Below are positions 40,611-50,101 of a stretch of DNA of 64,000 bases, piece by piece. The stretch is taken from IMG/VR virus record IMGVR_UViG_3300037164_000059, positions 1 to 64,000 of that record; one strand, 5' to 3'. Positions within the stretch are counted from its first letter, which is position 1. Each line of letters begins with the position of its first letter. The stretch is from a virus. A program made the translations under genes and the position numbers. The notes below the pieces were generated by a model. It was not told where the DNA came from and ran no database searches. It saw nothing but the letters and a program-made list of their open reading frames with translations.

Positions 40611-43600
40611 TTAAGCATAAAATATTTTATTTTTAATTGGTATTGCTTGCGGAGAATCCATAATATCTTCACCATTTATATATAATTCTTCAATTTTTAA
40701 TGATGTATTTTTAAATAATGTTATTTCTTTTTCATCTTCGCCAAGAGCCAAATCCATATTAGCATATATTGTATTAGTCCAATCAATATTGTCTTCTTTC
40801 ACAGATGTTTTTATTATTGCTTTATTATATTTTTTACTATCTCCCCAATGTGCTTCAGCAGCATTTTCTTCCCAAGACCAATAAATACCTAAATGTTTTC
40901 CTTGTGTACCAATATGATAAATCCAATTATCATCAACTGTCATTTCTCTCCAAATATCAATAGTATCATTTGGTTTTATTTTTTCTTTTATTTTATCTAT
41001 TACATCATCATATTTATATTTTAATTCCCATATAAACCATTCTTTAAAATCTTCATTTTGTTCAATAACTTCCTTATCTTCATCCTCCAAATTATTTTCA
41101 TATTTATAATATTCAATATATCTTTCATAATTATCACTACGTTTCACATCTTTTATATATTGCGGTGTTATTATATTATCTGAAGTTATTGAATCAATTG
41201 GTGTTTCATTTAAAACATCATTATCTGTAAGTTTCCATAATAATTTATGTTTTAATTTTTCATTATGGCTAAAATCTTCATAATTATTTTGTAAAAATTC
41301 TAATACTGATGCTTCATTTGGGTCTGAATATTCTGCTCTTCCTCTTCCACTTTCAGTATTCCATATATCATATTCTTTAGCAAAGAAATTAATATCAACT
41401 ATTTTATTGTTTACAACATATTTACCATCACCAACTTCATGATATTCTTCAGTAAGATTAATAGGCATACTACCATATTTAATAAGACCATAATATTCTA
41501 AATAAAAATCATATTGTGGATTTTTTCTTTTTGTTGCACGTAATATTTCAATTGATGTTTCTTTTTGGTCTTCACCTCTTTGAATAAATTCTTCACCCGA
41601 ATCACTCAATCCAAAATTATTAGAATCACTTACTCTTTGTAATACTTGATAATTGAAATTATTATATACATATTCGGTAATTCCTAATATATCTGCCATA
41701 TCTGCATGATTAAAAGCACCATCAGATTGTGCAACAAATAAGTTTCCATCACTATCAGCAATTGCTCTAACATTTTTATCAAAATTAGTTAACGATTTTG
41801 GATTCTTAAAAAATAAATCACCCTCTTCACTAATTGCATATGGTTTTTCTTTATTTTTTTCTATACCACCCATTGCTTTAACATCCATTGCAGTATTTGA
41901 ATCAGGAACATTAAAAGTTTTTTCTGCATATTTATCTGCAACACCTTCTTGTTTTATTGATTTATTTTTTTGACTTGTCAAATTTAATAAATCATCTCGA
42001 TTATTCCTAACATTATTTGAATATACCTTTAACAATAATGATTTTAACATATCACCAATCTCTTTACCTTTTAATCCAAATTGAATTAAATCATTGCCAT
42101 TAATTGCTAGTTCACCAACTGCTTTTGGATATTTGCCTTGTAATAATTCTTGTGCTGCGGTTTCAATTACACTAGGTATTATTTGGCTTTGAAGTGATTG
42201 TGGTGATGTTACATACATATTATGCACAACTGTTCGTGCTTCAATTAAATTAGTTGCTTCACCACTATCAAATGCCATTTCAAGTGCTTTAATTTCCTTA
42301 TAAGTATCAATATCACCCTTTAAATTATTTTTATAAAATTCTGCAGGATTTGGTAATAATCGTATTAATAAATAAATAAACTCACCTATTGTTTTAACTT
42401 CTTCAAATGGACTTCTATCAATTGTTGATTGTTTTAAATCAAAATTAAAAATTTGTTGAAATAAACCAGTGTCTTTAAGTAGTTGTATACCAATACGTTT
42501 GTCACCTTTTTTTAAAATTTTATCGAACTCAATTAATATTCTTTCTGGCGGAATTTCTTTAATACGACTTGCATTATCTTTAATCATTTGCATTGTTTGT
42601 GGTTCAATTGTAAAATCAAAACGACTTGCAAACCCTATCATTCGCATCATACGTAATGGGTCATCTGAAAATGCCTGTGGATTTGCAGCAGAAATTTGTT
42701 TATTTTTTATATCTTCCAATCCACCGAGTGGGTCAATAAATTTACCTGAATTAATATTAATTGCCATTGCATTCAGCTTTGCGTCACGTCTCGTCAAATC
42801 ATCTTCAATTGGAAGATTTTCATCACTCTGAACATCAAAACCATGATAACCACCTTCACCATTTGGTTTTTCTTTACGTGGTAACGCTATATCATAATCA
42901 GTACCATCTTTATCAATAAATTTTATAACACCAAATGATTTGCCAACAACATCAACTTTACCAAATTTTTGTAATTGCGATATTAATAAATCAATTGATG
43001 TGTTTCTAACAATTAAATCAATATCTTTATTGGGTTTGTTAAGTACCAAATCTCTCACAACCCCACCAACAGCATAAATTTCAGACCCTAAGTCATTTAT
43101 AAGTGATTGAATAAATGGTTTTTGTTTTAAATTATTTACAAATTCAGTAATTTTATTATTTGGTTGTATATTGTTTTCGCACATATTCTCTGCAATATTT
43201 ATTGAATCTAAATCAAAAACTACTTTAGCTGGAAATGATGAAATTCCTAATTCTCGTAATGCATCAAATCTATGACCACCTTCTAAAACATATGAACCAT
43301 CTTCATCAATAACAACAATTAGTGGACTAATTTCTTTATTATATTCAATCTGTTTTGCTAATTTTTTTGTTTTTTGTTCTTCATCAGGAGAATAATATTT
43401 TAAATCTCCCATTTGTGGAAATGAATTGAATGAAACTTCTCTAATTCCATTAAGTATTTCATAATTTGTTAATGATGCTTCAATTGAATTCATGTTTGGA
43501 ACATCATTTCGAATTATTAATCCATTAATATTATTTCCATTTATTATTGGAAATTCATGATTTAATGTTTCATAACTAAAATTTTGTGCATTACTGATAA

Positions 43601-43673
43601 CAGATTCATTAATTTGTTTTCTCATATAATTTTCAAATAATATTATTTCACTATTAATAATGTCTATTAGCAT
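40611..43673 (-). CDS. Polyvalent protein: ParB-like, tRNA-nucleotidyltransferase-like and ART-like domains
   Basis: A 1020-residue multi-domain protein. Residues about 85-165: ParB-like (PLIVVIDEDGSYVLEGGHRF). Residues about 185-420: class II CCA-adding/poly(A) polymerase-type nucleotidyltransferase, with YAVGGVVRDLV, DIDLIV (acidic pair), RRDAKLNAMAI, DDPLRMMRMIGFASR and IPPERILIEF, all in order. The C-terminal 130 residues look ADP-ribosyltransferase-like (DIWREM, GIYWSWEENAAEA, then EDEKEI). The longer frame from 43709 would start upstream of the GTATTTATA element at 43686; the ATG at 43673 lies 13 bases after it and is the better start. Function: perhaps tRNA 3'-end rebuilding combined with protein modification. 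Strong domain evidence for the nucleotidyltransferase; the ART call is weaker. Confidence 0.78.
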   Translation of the reverse strand: MLIDIINSEIILFENYMRKQINESVISNAQNFSYETLNHEFPIINGNNINGLIIRNDVPNMNSIEASLTNYEILNGIREVSFNSFPQMGDLKYYSPDEEQKTKKLAKQIEYNKEISPLIVVIDEDGSYVLEGGHRFDALRELGISSFPAKVVFDLDSINIAENMCENNIQPNNKITEFVNNLKQKPFIQSLINDLGSEIYAVGGVVRDLVLNKPNKDIDLIVRNTSIDLLISQLQKFGKVDVVGKSFGVIKFIDKDGTDYDIALPRKEKPNGEGGYHGFDVQSDENLPIEDDLTRRDAKLNAMAININSGKFIDPLGGLEDIKNKQISAANPQAFSDDPLRMMRMIGFASRFDFTIEPQTMQMIKDNASRIKEIPPERILIEFDKILKKGDKRIGIQLLKDTGLFQQIFNFDLKQSTIDRSPFEEVKTIGEFIYLLIRLLPNPAEFYKNNLKGDIDTYKEIKALEMAFDSGEATNLIEARTVVHNMYVTSPQSLQSQIIPSVIETAAQELLQGKYPKAVGELAINGNDLIQFGLKGKEIGDMLKSLLLKVYSNNVRNNRDDLLNLTSQKNKSIKQEGVADKYAEKTFNVPDSNTAMDVKAMGGIEKNKEKPYAISEEGDLFFKNPKSLTNFDKNVRAIADSDGNLFVAQSDGAFNHADMADILGITEYVYNNFNYQVLQRVSDSNNFGLSDSGEEFIQRGEDQKETSIEILRATKRKNPQYDFYLEYYGLIKYGSMPINLTEEYHEVGDGKYVVNNKIVDINFFAKEYDIWNTESGRGRAEYSDPNEASVLEFLQNNYEDFSHNEKLKHKLLWKLTDNDVLNETPIDSITSDNIITPQYIKDVKRSDNYERYIEYYKYENNLEDEDKEVIEQNEDFKEWFIWELKYKYDDVIDKIKEKIKPNDTIDIWREMTVDDNWIYHIGTQGKHLGIYWSWEENAAEAHWGDSKKYNKAIIKTSVKEDNIDWTNTIYANMDLALGEDEKEITLFKNTSLKIEELYINGEDIMDSPQAIPIKNKIFYA

Positions 43674-43685
43674 AAAAATCTTTAA

Positions 43686-43694
43686 TATAAATAC
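43686..43694 (-). promoter_or_regulatory. GTATTTATA late-type promoter element
   Basis: Minus-strand ATTGTATTTATATTAAAGAT, 13 bases before the ATG at 43673. It fixes the start of the polyvalent protein and excludes the upstream in-frame start at 43709. Confidence 0.7.
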
Positions 43695-43764
43695 AATAAA
43701 AAAAATCAATATTTAAAATTTTAAATAAAATTTTGTCCATCATAATAAAATATTAATTATTGTA

Positions 43765-43773
43765 GTATTTATA
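43765..43773 (+). promoter_or_regulatory. GTATTTATA late-type promoter element on the plus strand
   Basis: AGTATTTATATACATT reads on the plus strand, 66 bases before the LAGLIDADG ATG. It is the only plus-strand copy in front of a plus-strand gene, showing that the motif has a fixed direction relative to transcription. Confidence 0.6.
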
Positions 43774-43839
43774 TACATTAGAAGAAGATTTAAATTTTTT
43801 CCGTAATTATATGTTCTATTTTTAATAAAAAACAAATGT

Positions 43840-44844
43840 ATGAAAAATTATGATATAAACGAAATTGCAAATTTATATTTTATAAAAAAATACTCATTAG
43901 AAAAAATAGGAAAACTCATGCACGTACAGCCAAAAAAAATTAGCAATTTATTAAAGATAAATGGATATGTTTTAGATAATAGGTCTCATGATGGTAATAG
44001 TAGAAGATATTATGTTGATAAAAATTTTTTTAAAAAAATTGATAATAAAAATAAAGCATATGTATTAGGATTAATTATTTCAGATGGTTGCATTTATAAA
44101 AATGCAATTACATTCACATCTAAAGATATTGAGTTGGTTGAAATCTTAAAGAGAGAACTTAAATCCGAACATAAATTAGCAACATATAATGTTTTTGATA
44201 AAAGAACAAATAAATATTATTTAAGAAATTCATTATCAATTCCATCTAAAGAAATTATTAATGATTTAAATAATTTGGGTGTTTTTTCTAAGAAATCCTT
44301 TGATTGTCAAATGCCAAATATACCTGAAGAATATTTTTGGCATTTTGTTAGAGGTATTTTTGATGGTGATGGAACAATATTTAAAGCAACATCAAATAAG
44401 GAAGGATGTTTATATTTTTCAATTATTGGGTCGGAAAATTTATTGACAGAAATAAAAAATAAATTTAATTTAGTGGGAATATCTAATACAAAAATAATTA
44501 ATACTGATTATAAATCAAACAATGGACATCTTATTAGAATTAATTACCATTCATTTCATGATGTTAATATATTAAAAAATAAAATATATTGTGATTCTGA
44601 AGACTTAAGGTTATCAAGAAAATATGATTTATTTCAAACACTAAGAGAATATAAAAAAGGTAATTTTGACCACACAAAACAATTACGACAAATAAAAATG
44701 TATGATTTAAATAATAATTTTATTAAACATTTTAATAATTTTCATGAAGTAAAAAAAGAAACAGGATTATCATATAAATCAATTCATAGAGTTGCGATGG
44801 GTATTAGAAAAAACACCAAAAAATATATATTTAAATATATTTAA
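43840..44844 (+). CDS. LAGLIDADG homing endonuclease with NUMOD1 tail
   Basis: A free-standing, monomeric two-motif LAGLIDADG nuclease: VLGLIISDGC at 75-84 and VRGIFDGDGT near 168-177 carry the two catalytic acidic residues. An N-terminal helix-turn-helix (SLEKIGKLMHVQPKKISNLL) and a C-terminal NUMOD1 domain (IKMYDLNNNFIKHFNNFHEV, then SYKSIHRVAMGIRK) would add DNA contacts. It is one of two plus-strand genes, has its own promoter element, and its 3' end overlaps the stop of the convergent minus-strand gene by 4 bases. Probably a recently inserted mobile gene. Confidence 0.9.
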   Translation: MKNYDINEIANLYFIKKYSLEKIGKLMHVQPKKISNLLKINGYVLDNRSHDGNSRRYYVDKNFFKKIDNKNKAYVLGLIISDGCIYKNAITFTSKDIELVEILKRELKSEHKLATYNVFDKRTNKYYLRNSLSIPSKEIINDLNNLGVFSKKSFDCQMPNIPEEYFWHFVRGIFDGDGTIFKATSNKEGCLYFSIIGSENLLTEIKNKFNLVGISNTKIINTDYKSNNGHLIRINYHSFHDVNILKNKIYCDSEDLRLSRKYDLFQTLREYKKGNFDHTKQLRQIKMYDLNNNFIKHFNNFHEVKKETGLSYKSIHRVAMGIRKNTKKYIFKYI

Positions 44845-47800
44845 TTTATTTTTTTCTTGTGTTCTCTTGCATAATTATTTACAAACTTATTATATATATT
44901 TTCACTTATTTTATGATTCATACCGCTTTTTACTTTTTTTCTAAATTCTACTTCTGCTTTATTGGCAATTTCATGTGCACCATCTTTGCCACTATCGTCA
45001 TTACTATACTTTAAGCCATAATATTTCATTAAATGTCTTTCTAGCGTTTCATGTAAAAGTATTGCACCTAAATCATCAGGTTTAATTAAAAATACATCAT
45101 CAATCCAAATTTCGTCTTCAGGAATATATTTAGCATATTTTTGCTCTTTCTTTGGTAAATCCAAATCAACGTAATGATGTCCACCGTCAACATATTCATC
45201 GAACGAATTTTTTCTCACATGGTCACCATTAATTGCATATACTTTATAGTCATCTTCTTGAAATAAGAACAATTTATCTAATCCATGTATTTTATTGTCT
45301 TTTTCAATTTGCTTTTCAAAATCCTTAAATGATTGTTCATTAAGATTATTATTTTTCATTAAAACTAAATAACCACCATCACCATCTTCAGCAATAATTT
45401 CGCCAGTTAAATCAAATTCATCAATATCTGAAAAATCATTTTCATTTGAATATCTTGTAGCATCTTCAAATGTTTTTGTAACCCAGACAATATTATTAGC
45501 AGGATATTTATTCAATTCAGCTAATTTTTCTTCAGGTATATTCATTTCTTCATTACCAAGTTCATCTCTTTCAAACCTAACAACATCTCCAGCAGATGTA
45601 CCTTTTTTTTGTGAAAATAAACTATCTACCCGATATGCTTTACCAATATAATTAACATTTTCATTAATTGTTTTAATATCAAGATTATTAATATCACCTT
45701 GATTACAAGCTACACTTGTATTTCCCAAACCACCTAATCTACATTTCTTTTTTACTGTAACAGCTTGTGCTCCTTTCATAAATGATTTTTTTCCAATTTC
45801 ATCAAGAGCAAATTTATCTTGTGTTGCATCACCTACAACATGATGATATTCTAAATCTTCTTTTACACTTTCTGGAGTTGTTGGTACGTTATTATCTGTA
45901 ACTGGAGATGTATCATTATTTTCATATGGTGGAAAATTATCCTGTCCAATACTATTTGGTGTTGAGAATTTTGAAGTTCCATCTTCAGTTATTTTTATAT
46001 TTTCTGCACCATTCGGTTGTAAGTAACCATTACTAAATCCCACATCAAAAAATGCAATTACTCCATTTTTTTTATATCCTAAATTAGTATAATTAAAATA
46101 ATCCAAACTTTCAACTCCATATTGTTTTGCTTCTTCAGCAATTCTTAATATAGAATAAAAAAATTCAGCATCTTCTGGATTTTTTGACATATATCCATCA
46201 ATTTTTTTTGTATCTATGTCCCCATATCCATTTATATAATAATCAATAATATCATAAAGTCTGAGATTAAATATTTTTCCAAAAATAAAATCAATTCTTT
46301 CTTTAAGTCTTTTAAATTTTTGTGGGTCTGTTTTTAATTTTTCCAAAACAATTGCATATGTTTTAGAAATATATGTATTTTTTGAATCGATTGTAAATAC
46401 ATTATATGGTTGTGCTATATATTTTAATGGTTTATTTATAAGTTTTAAATTTTCTGCTGCTTCACTATTATCTGCAGTTATTTTTAAAATTTTATCATCA
46501 CCAATATCATAAGCAACACCATATTCACCAGCATCAATAAATTTTGGTTCGTTATATCCTCTTATTTTAGCAATTTGTTTTGCGATATTATCTGCAATAT
46601 TTCTATTATATTTTTCATCTAATATTTCTTCGTTTTCAGGTAAAAATATAATATTTGCATCTCCCAAATCAGGTTCATTAACGCCATAATAATCACCAAC
46701 ATCAAAAAATTTTAAAATACCATCCTCATATCCAAGATTTTTGGGATTACTATAATCATCTGATTTAATATTATAACTCAACAGTTCTTTTTTTATTTCA
46801 AATAATTCTATTAACCAATCATATGCTTGTTGTCTTTCAATATTAGAAATATTTACTTCAGGTTTTTCTGTAAGTATATTTTTTGCCAAATTAACTAAAT
46901 TATTATAATCAAAACGTTTTTTCATTATAATATAGAAATCAACTGTCGTCATATCATTTGGCATAATAGTATCTATTATTTCAACATTTCGAACAAATTG
47001 TTGAACTGGTTTGTCAATAATATTACGTTCAATTATTCCAAAAAATGATTTATTTTTTTCAGTATCAACTATTTTATATATATTGTAAACAATTGCAATA
47101 TGTATTGGTTTTACTCTTATTAATTTAGCTGCAGCATCTGCTTCACTAATATCAGTAGTAAGTTTTAAAATCTTTGTATCTCCAATATCAAATACATGAC
47201 CACCAGTACTACCTGCCATATATTCTATAGTTTTTATTCCTAATTTTTCTGCAATTGAATTTGCTAATTGAATTGCATAATTTTTATCAAATACGATGTC
47301 TTGAACTTGTGGTACTTCATGTTTAATATCTTCATTTATAACATATTCTTCACTACTAAGTGGTTCTCTATCATAATAATTTTGTGAAATAAGATATTTT
47401 TGAAGTTCTAATAAATTATTATAAAATTTTTTCTTATCATCAACATGATTTAATGTTTCCTTAAGATTATTTACACATTCATGAAAATTATCTACAAGTT
47501 GTGGCATATTTTTTATAGGCTTATTTGGATATATGCTTCTTCTTATAATAAATTCTTTAAATTCTTCATTTATTACACCATCGCCATCACCTACACCATA
47601 TGGCATTAATGCCCACATTCCATGTCTTTGGTCTTGTCCAACGTTACCTATATCGGAAAGAATATCATCATTACCATTAGCAAAATTATACAATTCATAC
47701 ATGTGATATTTTTGTTTTTTTTGAGGACTATAATGAGTATCATATACTTCATCATTAAGACCATAATCAGTTAATACAATTGTGGGTTGACCATCATGAA

Positions 47801-48332
47801 GTACTTCACCATAAGAACTTGGTCTACTTAAATCACCAACATTTATTGAATAATTTGCAACAAAATCAATTAAATCAATAACAAATTCATTATTATCTAA
47901 TTGATTTTTAATATTTTCATCTTGTCCAAATATTGGTCTACCACCTCTATTTTCAGATTCATAGTTTCTTAAATAATAAAATAAATCGCTAAGACTTGGA
48001 ATACCAGTTAATTCTTTGATTCTCTTTTCACCCACCTTTTTTACTTTTTCCGCAATCAACCAACTATCATCATCTGCATTGTCATAAATAATTGTAACAA
48101 TATGTTGTGTATCTCTATAATATCCAATATTGGCTTCGGCTTCATTTTGTGCAATACCTTTTTGATTTTTTGCTAATTTTAATACTTTCTGACCATCAAT
48201 ATCATAAACAATTCTACCACTACCACTACCAATTCTTGATAGATGTTCATTAGCATATTGTATTCTACTTGCAAATGATTTTATGTTAAGAAATTCCGTT
48301 AAGAAATTCTGTTTAAATTCATCGTATGTCAT
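44841..48332 (-). CDS. Polyvalent protein with three kinase-like repeats
   Basis: A 1163-residue protein with three repeated modules that look like protein-kinase N-lobes: SGRIVYDIDGQKVLKLAKNQ (about 38), GHVFDIGDTKILKLTTDISE (about 372) and GVAYDIGDDKILKITADNSE (about 600), each followed by a segment like the hinge and C-lobe. Next come a Cys-containing segment (CRLGGLGNTSVACNQGD, about 870), an ART-like or structural domain (YRVDSLFSQKKG, VWVTKTFEDATRYSN) and a C-terminal HETLERHL...AHEIANKAE helix pair found in phage polyvalent proteins. Kinase activity is uncertain because the catalytic HRD/DFG loops are not evident. It may be injected. Its 3' end meets the LAGLIDADG gene. Confidence 0.68.
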   Translation of the reverse strand: MTYDEFKQNFLTEFLNIKSFASRIQYANEHLSRIGSGSGRIVYDIDGQKVLKLAKNQKGIAQNEAEANIGYYRDTQHIVTIIYDNADDDSWLIAEKVKKVGEKRIKELTGIPSLSDLFYYLRNYESENRGGRPIFGQDENIKNQLDNNEFVIDLIDFVANYSINVGDLSRPSSYGEVLHDGQPTIVLTDYGLNDEVYDTHYSPQKKQKYHMYELYNFANGNDDILSDIGNVGQDQRHGMWALMPYGVGDGDGVINEEFKEFIIRRSIYPNKPIKNMPQLVDNFHECVNNLKETLNHVDDKKKFYNNLLELQKYLISQNYYDREPLSSEEYVINEDIKHEVPQVQDIVFDKNYAIQLANSIAEKLGIKTIEYMAGSTGGHVFDIGDTKILKLTTDISEADAAAKLIRVKPIHIAIVYNIYKIVDTEKNKSFFGIIERNIIDKPVQQFVRNVEIIDTIMPNDMTTVDFYIIMKKRFDYNNLVNLAKNILTEKPEVNISNIERQQAYDWLIELFEIKKELLSYNIKSDDYSNPKNLGYEDGILKFFDVGDYYGVNEPDLGDANIIFLPENEEILDEKYNRNIADNIAKQIAKIRGYNEPKFIDAGEYGVAYDIGDDKILKITADNSEAAENLKLINKPLKYIAQPYNVFTIDSKNTYISKTYAIVLEKLKTDPQKFKRLKERIDFIFGKIFNLRLYDIIDYYINGYGDIDTKKIDGYMSKNPEDAEFFYSILRIAEEAKQYGVESLDYFNYTNLGYKKNGVIAFFDVGFSNGYLQPNGAENIKITEDGTSKFSTPNSIGQDNFPPYENNDTSPVTDNNVPTTPESVKEDLEYHHVVGDATQDKFALDEIGKKSFMKGAQAVTVKKKCRLGGLGNTSVACNQGDINNLDIKTINENVNYIGKAYRVDSLFSQKKGTSAGDVVRFERDELGNEEMNIPEEKLAELNKYPANNIVWVTKTFEDATRYSNENDFSDIDEFDLTGEIIAEDGDGGYLVLMKNNNLNEQSFKDFEKQIEKDNKIHGLDKLFLFQEDDYKVYAINGDHVRKNSFDEYVDGGHHYVDLDLPKKEQKYAKYIPEDEIWIDDVFLIKPDDLGAILLHETLERHLMKYYGLKYSNDDSGKDGAHEIANKAEVEFRKKVKSGMNHKISENIYNKFVNNYAREHKKKIN

Positions 48333-48351
48333 TTTTGAATATAAGTATATT

Positions 48352-48360
48352 CATAAATAG
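48352..48360 (-). promoter_or_regulatory. Variant late-type element (CTATTTATG)
   Basis: Minus-strand AACTATTTATGAATATACTT, 20 bases before the ATG at 48332. Same variant as at 6329. Confidence 0.4.
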
Positions 48361-48402
48361 TTAAGTTTTTAATGAATTTTATAAAAATAATGAATTTATA
48401 TG

Positions 48403-49116
48403 TTATTTTACTGTTTTTGCTTTACTCTTTGCTTGTATTTCTCGAATAGTTTCGTATACAAGTGTTTTTATCATTTCACGATTTTCCTGTAAAACTTCTT
48501 TAATTCTTTCAACTGCATACATTTCAATGATTGTACCTTTAATTGCTTCTTCTACAACAGGACCAAAATTATCTATTAGATAATTATCAACAATTTTCTT
48601 TACATTCTCAACCAAATAACCTTCATTAATTTGCATTGGTTGTCCAGAATTTGGATTGTAAGATGATATTCCAGTATTCATACCCTTATTCGATACTATT
48701 CCTGCAGATATTGCTTCAGCAAGTGTTTGTTTTCTTTTATTTTCAAGGTCTTTATATAATAATTCATCTCTTTCCGGTGACATATCAACTGCTTCATGTA
48801 TAACTGGATGTTGTTGCGGACGTTGTTGTTGTGGATGTTGTTGTTGTGGATGTTGTGGTTCAACAGTTTCATTAATCGGTAGTCTTGTTGTTTCTTTTTT
48901 CTTTACAGCCACTTGATTATCAACAATTTTAACTAAATTACTTGATGCTGTATCTCTACCAGTTTTTAAAGATTCTATTAATCCATATAAAAATGTATCT
49001 CTTGGTGATGCTCCGAATTGATTCTGTTCACCCATACCATCAGGTGCTATATTTTTCTCTTTTCTACGACTTGCTATTTCGGTTTTAAGTTTATTTAAAT
49101 CAGGTTTTGTTGCCAT
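48403..49116 (-). CDS. Unknown protein with Gln/Pro/His repeat (237 aa)
   Basis: A 237-residue protein. An N-terminal basic segment, a low-complexity Pro-Gln-His stretch near 88-103 (PQQQHPQQQRPQQHP), then a helical C-terminal half (about 160-237) with regular heptads (YLVENVKKIVDNYLIDNFGP). There is no catalytic motif or membrane segment. It may be a scaffold or virion internal protein; the Gln/Pro/His stretch probably forms a flexible linker. An exact promoter element lies 23 bases before the ATG. Confidence 0.62.
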   Translation of the reverse strand: MATKPDLNKLKTEIASRRKEKNIAPDGMGEQNQFGASPRDTFLYGLIESLKTGRDTASSNLVKIVDNQVAVKKKETTRLPINETVEPQHPQQQHPQQQRPQQHPVIHEAVDMSPERDELLYKDLENKRKQTLAEAISAGIVSNKGMNTGISSYNPNSGQPMQINEGYLVENVKKIVDNYLIDNFGPVVEEAIKGTIIEMYAVERIKEVLQENREMIKTLVYETIREIQAKSKAKTVK

Positions 49117-49138
49117 TTTATAAAATTTTATATTTTTT

Positions 49139-49147
49139 TATAAATAC
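49139..49147 (-). promoter_or_regulatory. GTATTTATA late-type promoter element
   Basis: Minus-strand AAAGTATTTATAAAAAAATA, 23 bases before the ATG at 49116. Confidence 0.65.
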
Positions 49148-49148
49148 T

Positions 49149-50096
49149 TTATTGTTTGAAAAAAGTTTTTCTTTGAACAAGATTTTTTTCATTTTCTTTA
49201 ACCATTGTAGGTGTTTTATTTATATTTGGTTGTTTTTTCATGACCGAATCTTTTTGTTGTTTAATGAAACTTTGTTCTGCAGGTACGGTTGTTTTTGTTG
49301 TTCTAACCAATTTATCATAAAGATTTGTTAATTTTCCAACAATTGCTTCTGGTGGAAGTTTATCTTTTTGAGCAATATCAACAAGATGAAAATCTCCTTT
49401 TTTATCAATAGCAACTAAATATCTATCAGGTGATTTTTTCATAACTCTTTTAGCCACATCATATAAATTTTGAATATCTTTTGCTGTTGCATCTCTTTTT
49501 TGCTTACCAGCATTATAAAATTTCTTAAATTTATTTGTTTGTGTATCAAATTGTGATTTATCTACTTTTGCTGCAACAACTGAAGGTGCTGCAACCTTAC
49601 CTAAACCTTTTGTTTGTACTGATTTTGGCTCTTTTGGTGAAACGGAAGCAATAATATTTGTCATTTGTTTATCGTTTTGATTATATAATGGTGGAATCAT
49701 TACATTACCATCTTCATCAACAAAACGTTTTCCTGTTGGATATGCTGAACTAATTTTGTCTACAAGAAATAATCTCCAACCAGCTTTTTCTTTACCATCA
49801 TTATCTCTATGGTATTCATGGTCAATTCTTTTTCTTGGACTATCTGCTCTAAGACTATCACTTTTACCTTTATCTTGCCATGCCCTCAAAACTTTATTAC
49901 CTGCAGTACTTGTACCTAATACAAATGGTCGTATTGTTCGATAACCTCTTTCAATTGTATTATCACCAGCATAATAAATATAAATATACTCATGATTTTG
50001 AATTGCATTGACAATATCATTCTCACCGACACCTTCTTTTAAAAGATGACGAAAATTTTTAATATTATTGAATAATATTTTAATTTCAGTTAACAT
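49149..50096 (-). CDS. WYL-like domain protein (315 aa)
   Basis: Residues about 30-130 resemble a WYL ligand-binding domain: YIYIYYAGDNTIERGYRTIR, PFVLGTSTAGNKVLRAWQDK, GWRLFLVDKISSAYPTGKRF in order. WYL domains often sense nucleic acids or nucleotides in defence regulators; phage copies are less studied. The rest (about 140-315) is Lys-rich and disordered-looking. I use the ATG at 50096 (start MLTEIKILFNN), which avoids overlap with the upstream gene; an in-frame ATG at 50120 exists. Role may be counter-regulation of host defences, or a virion protein; unproven. Confidence 0.62.
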   Translation of the reverse strand: MLTEIKILFNNIKNFRHLLKEGVGENDIVNAIQNHEYIYIYYAGDNTIERGYRTIRPFVLGTSTAGNKVLRAWQDKGKSDSLRADSPRKRIDHEYHRDNDGKEKAGWRLFLVDKISSAYPTGKRFVDEDGNVMIPPLYNQNDKQMTNIIASVSPKEPKSVQTKGLGKVAAPSVVAAKVDKSQFDTQTNKFKKFYNAGKQKRDATAKDIQNLYDVAKRVMKKSPDRYLVAIDKKGDFHLVDIAQKDKLPPEAIVGKLTNLYDKLVRTTKTTVPAEQSFIKQQKDSVMKKQPNINKTPTMVKENEKNLVQRKTFFKQ

Positions 50097-50101
50097 TATA
50101 A

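Noticed and set aside
40611-43709. Polyvalent protein starting at 43709
   Set aside because: The added residues span the GTATTTATA element at 43686; the ATG at 43673 is at the normal distance after it.
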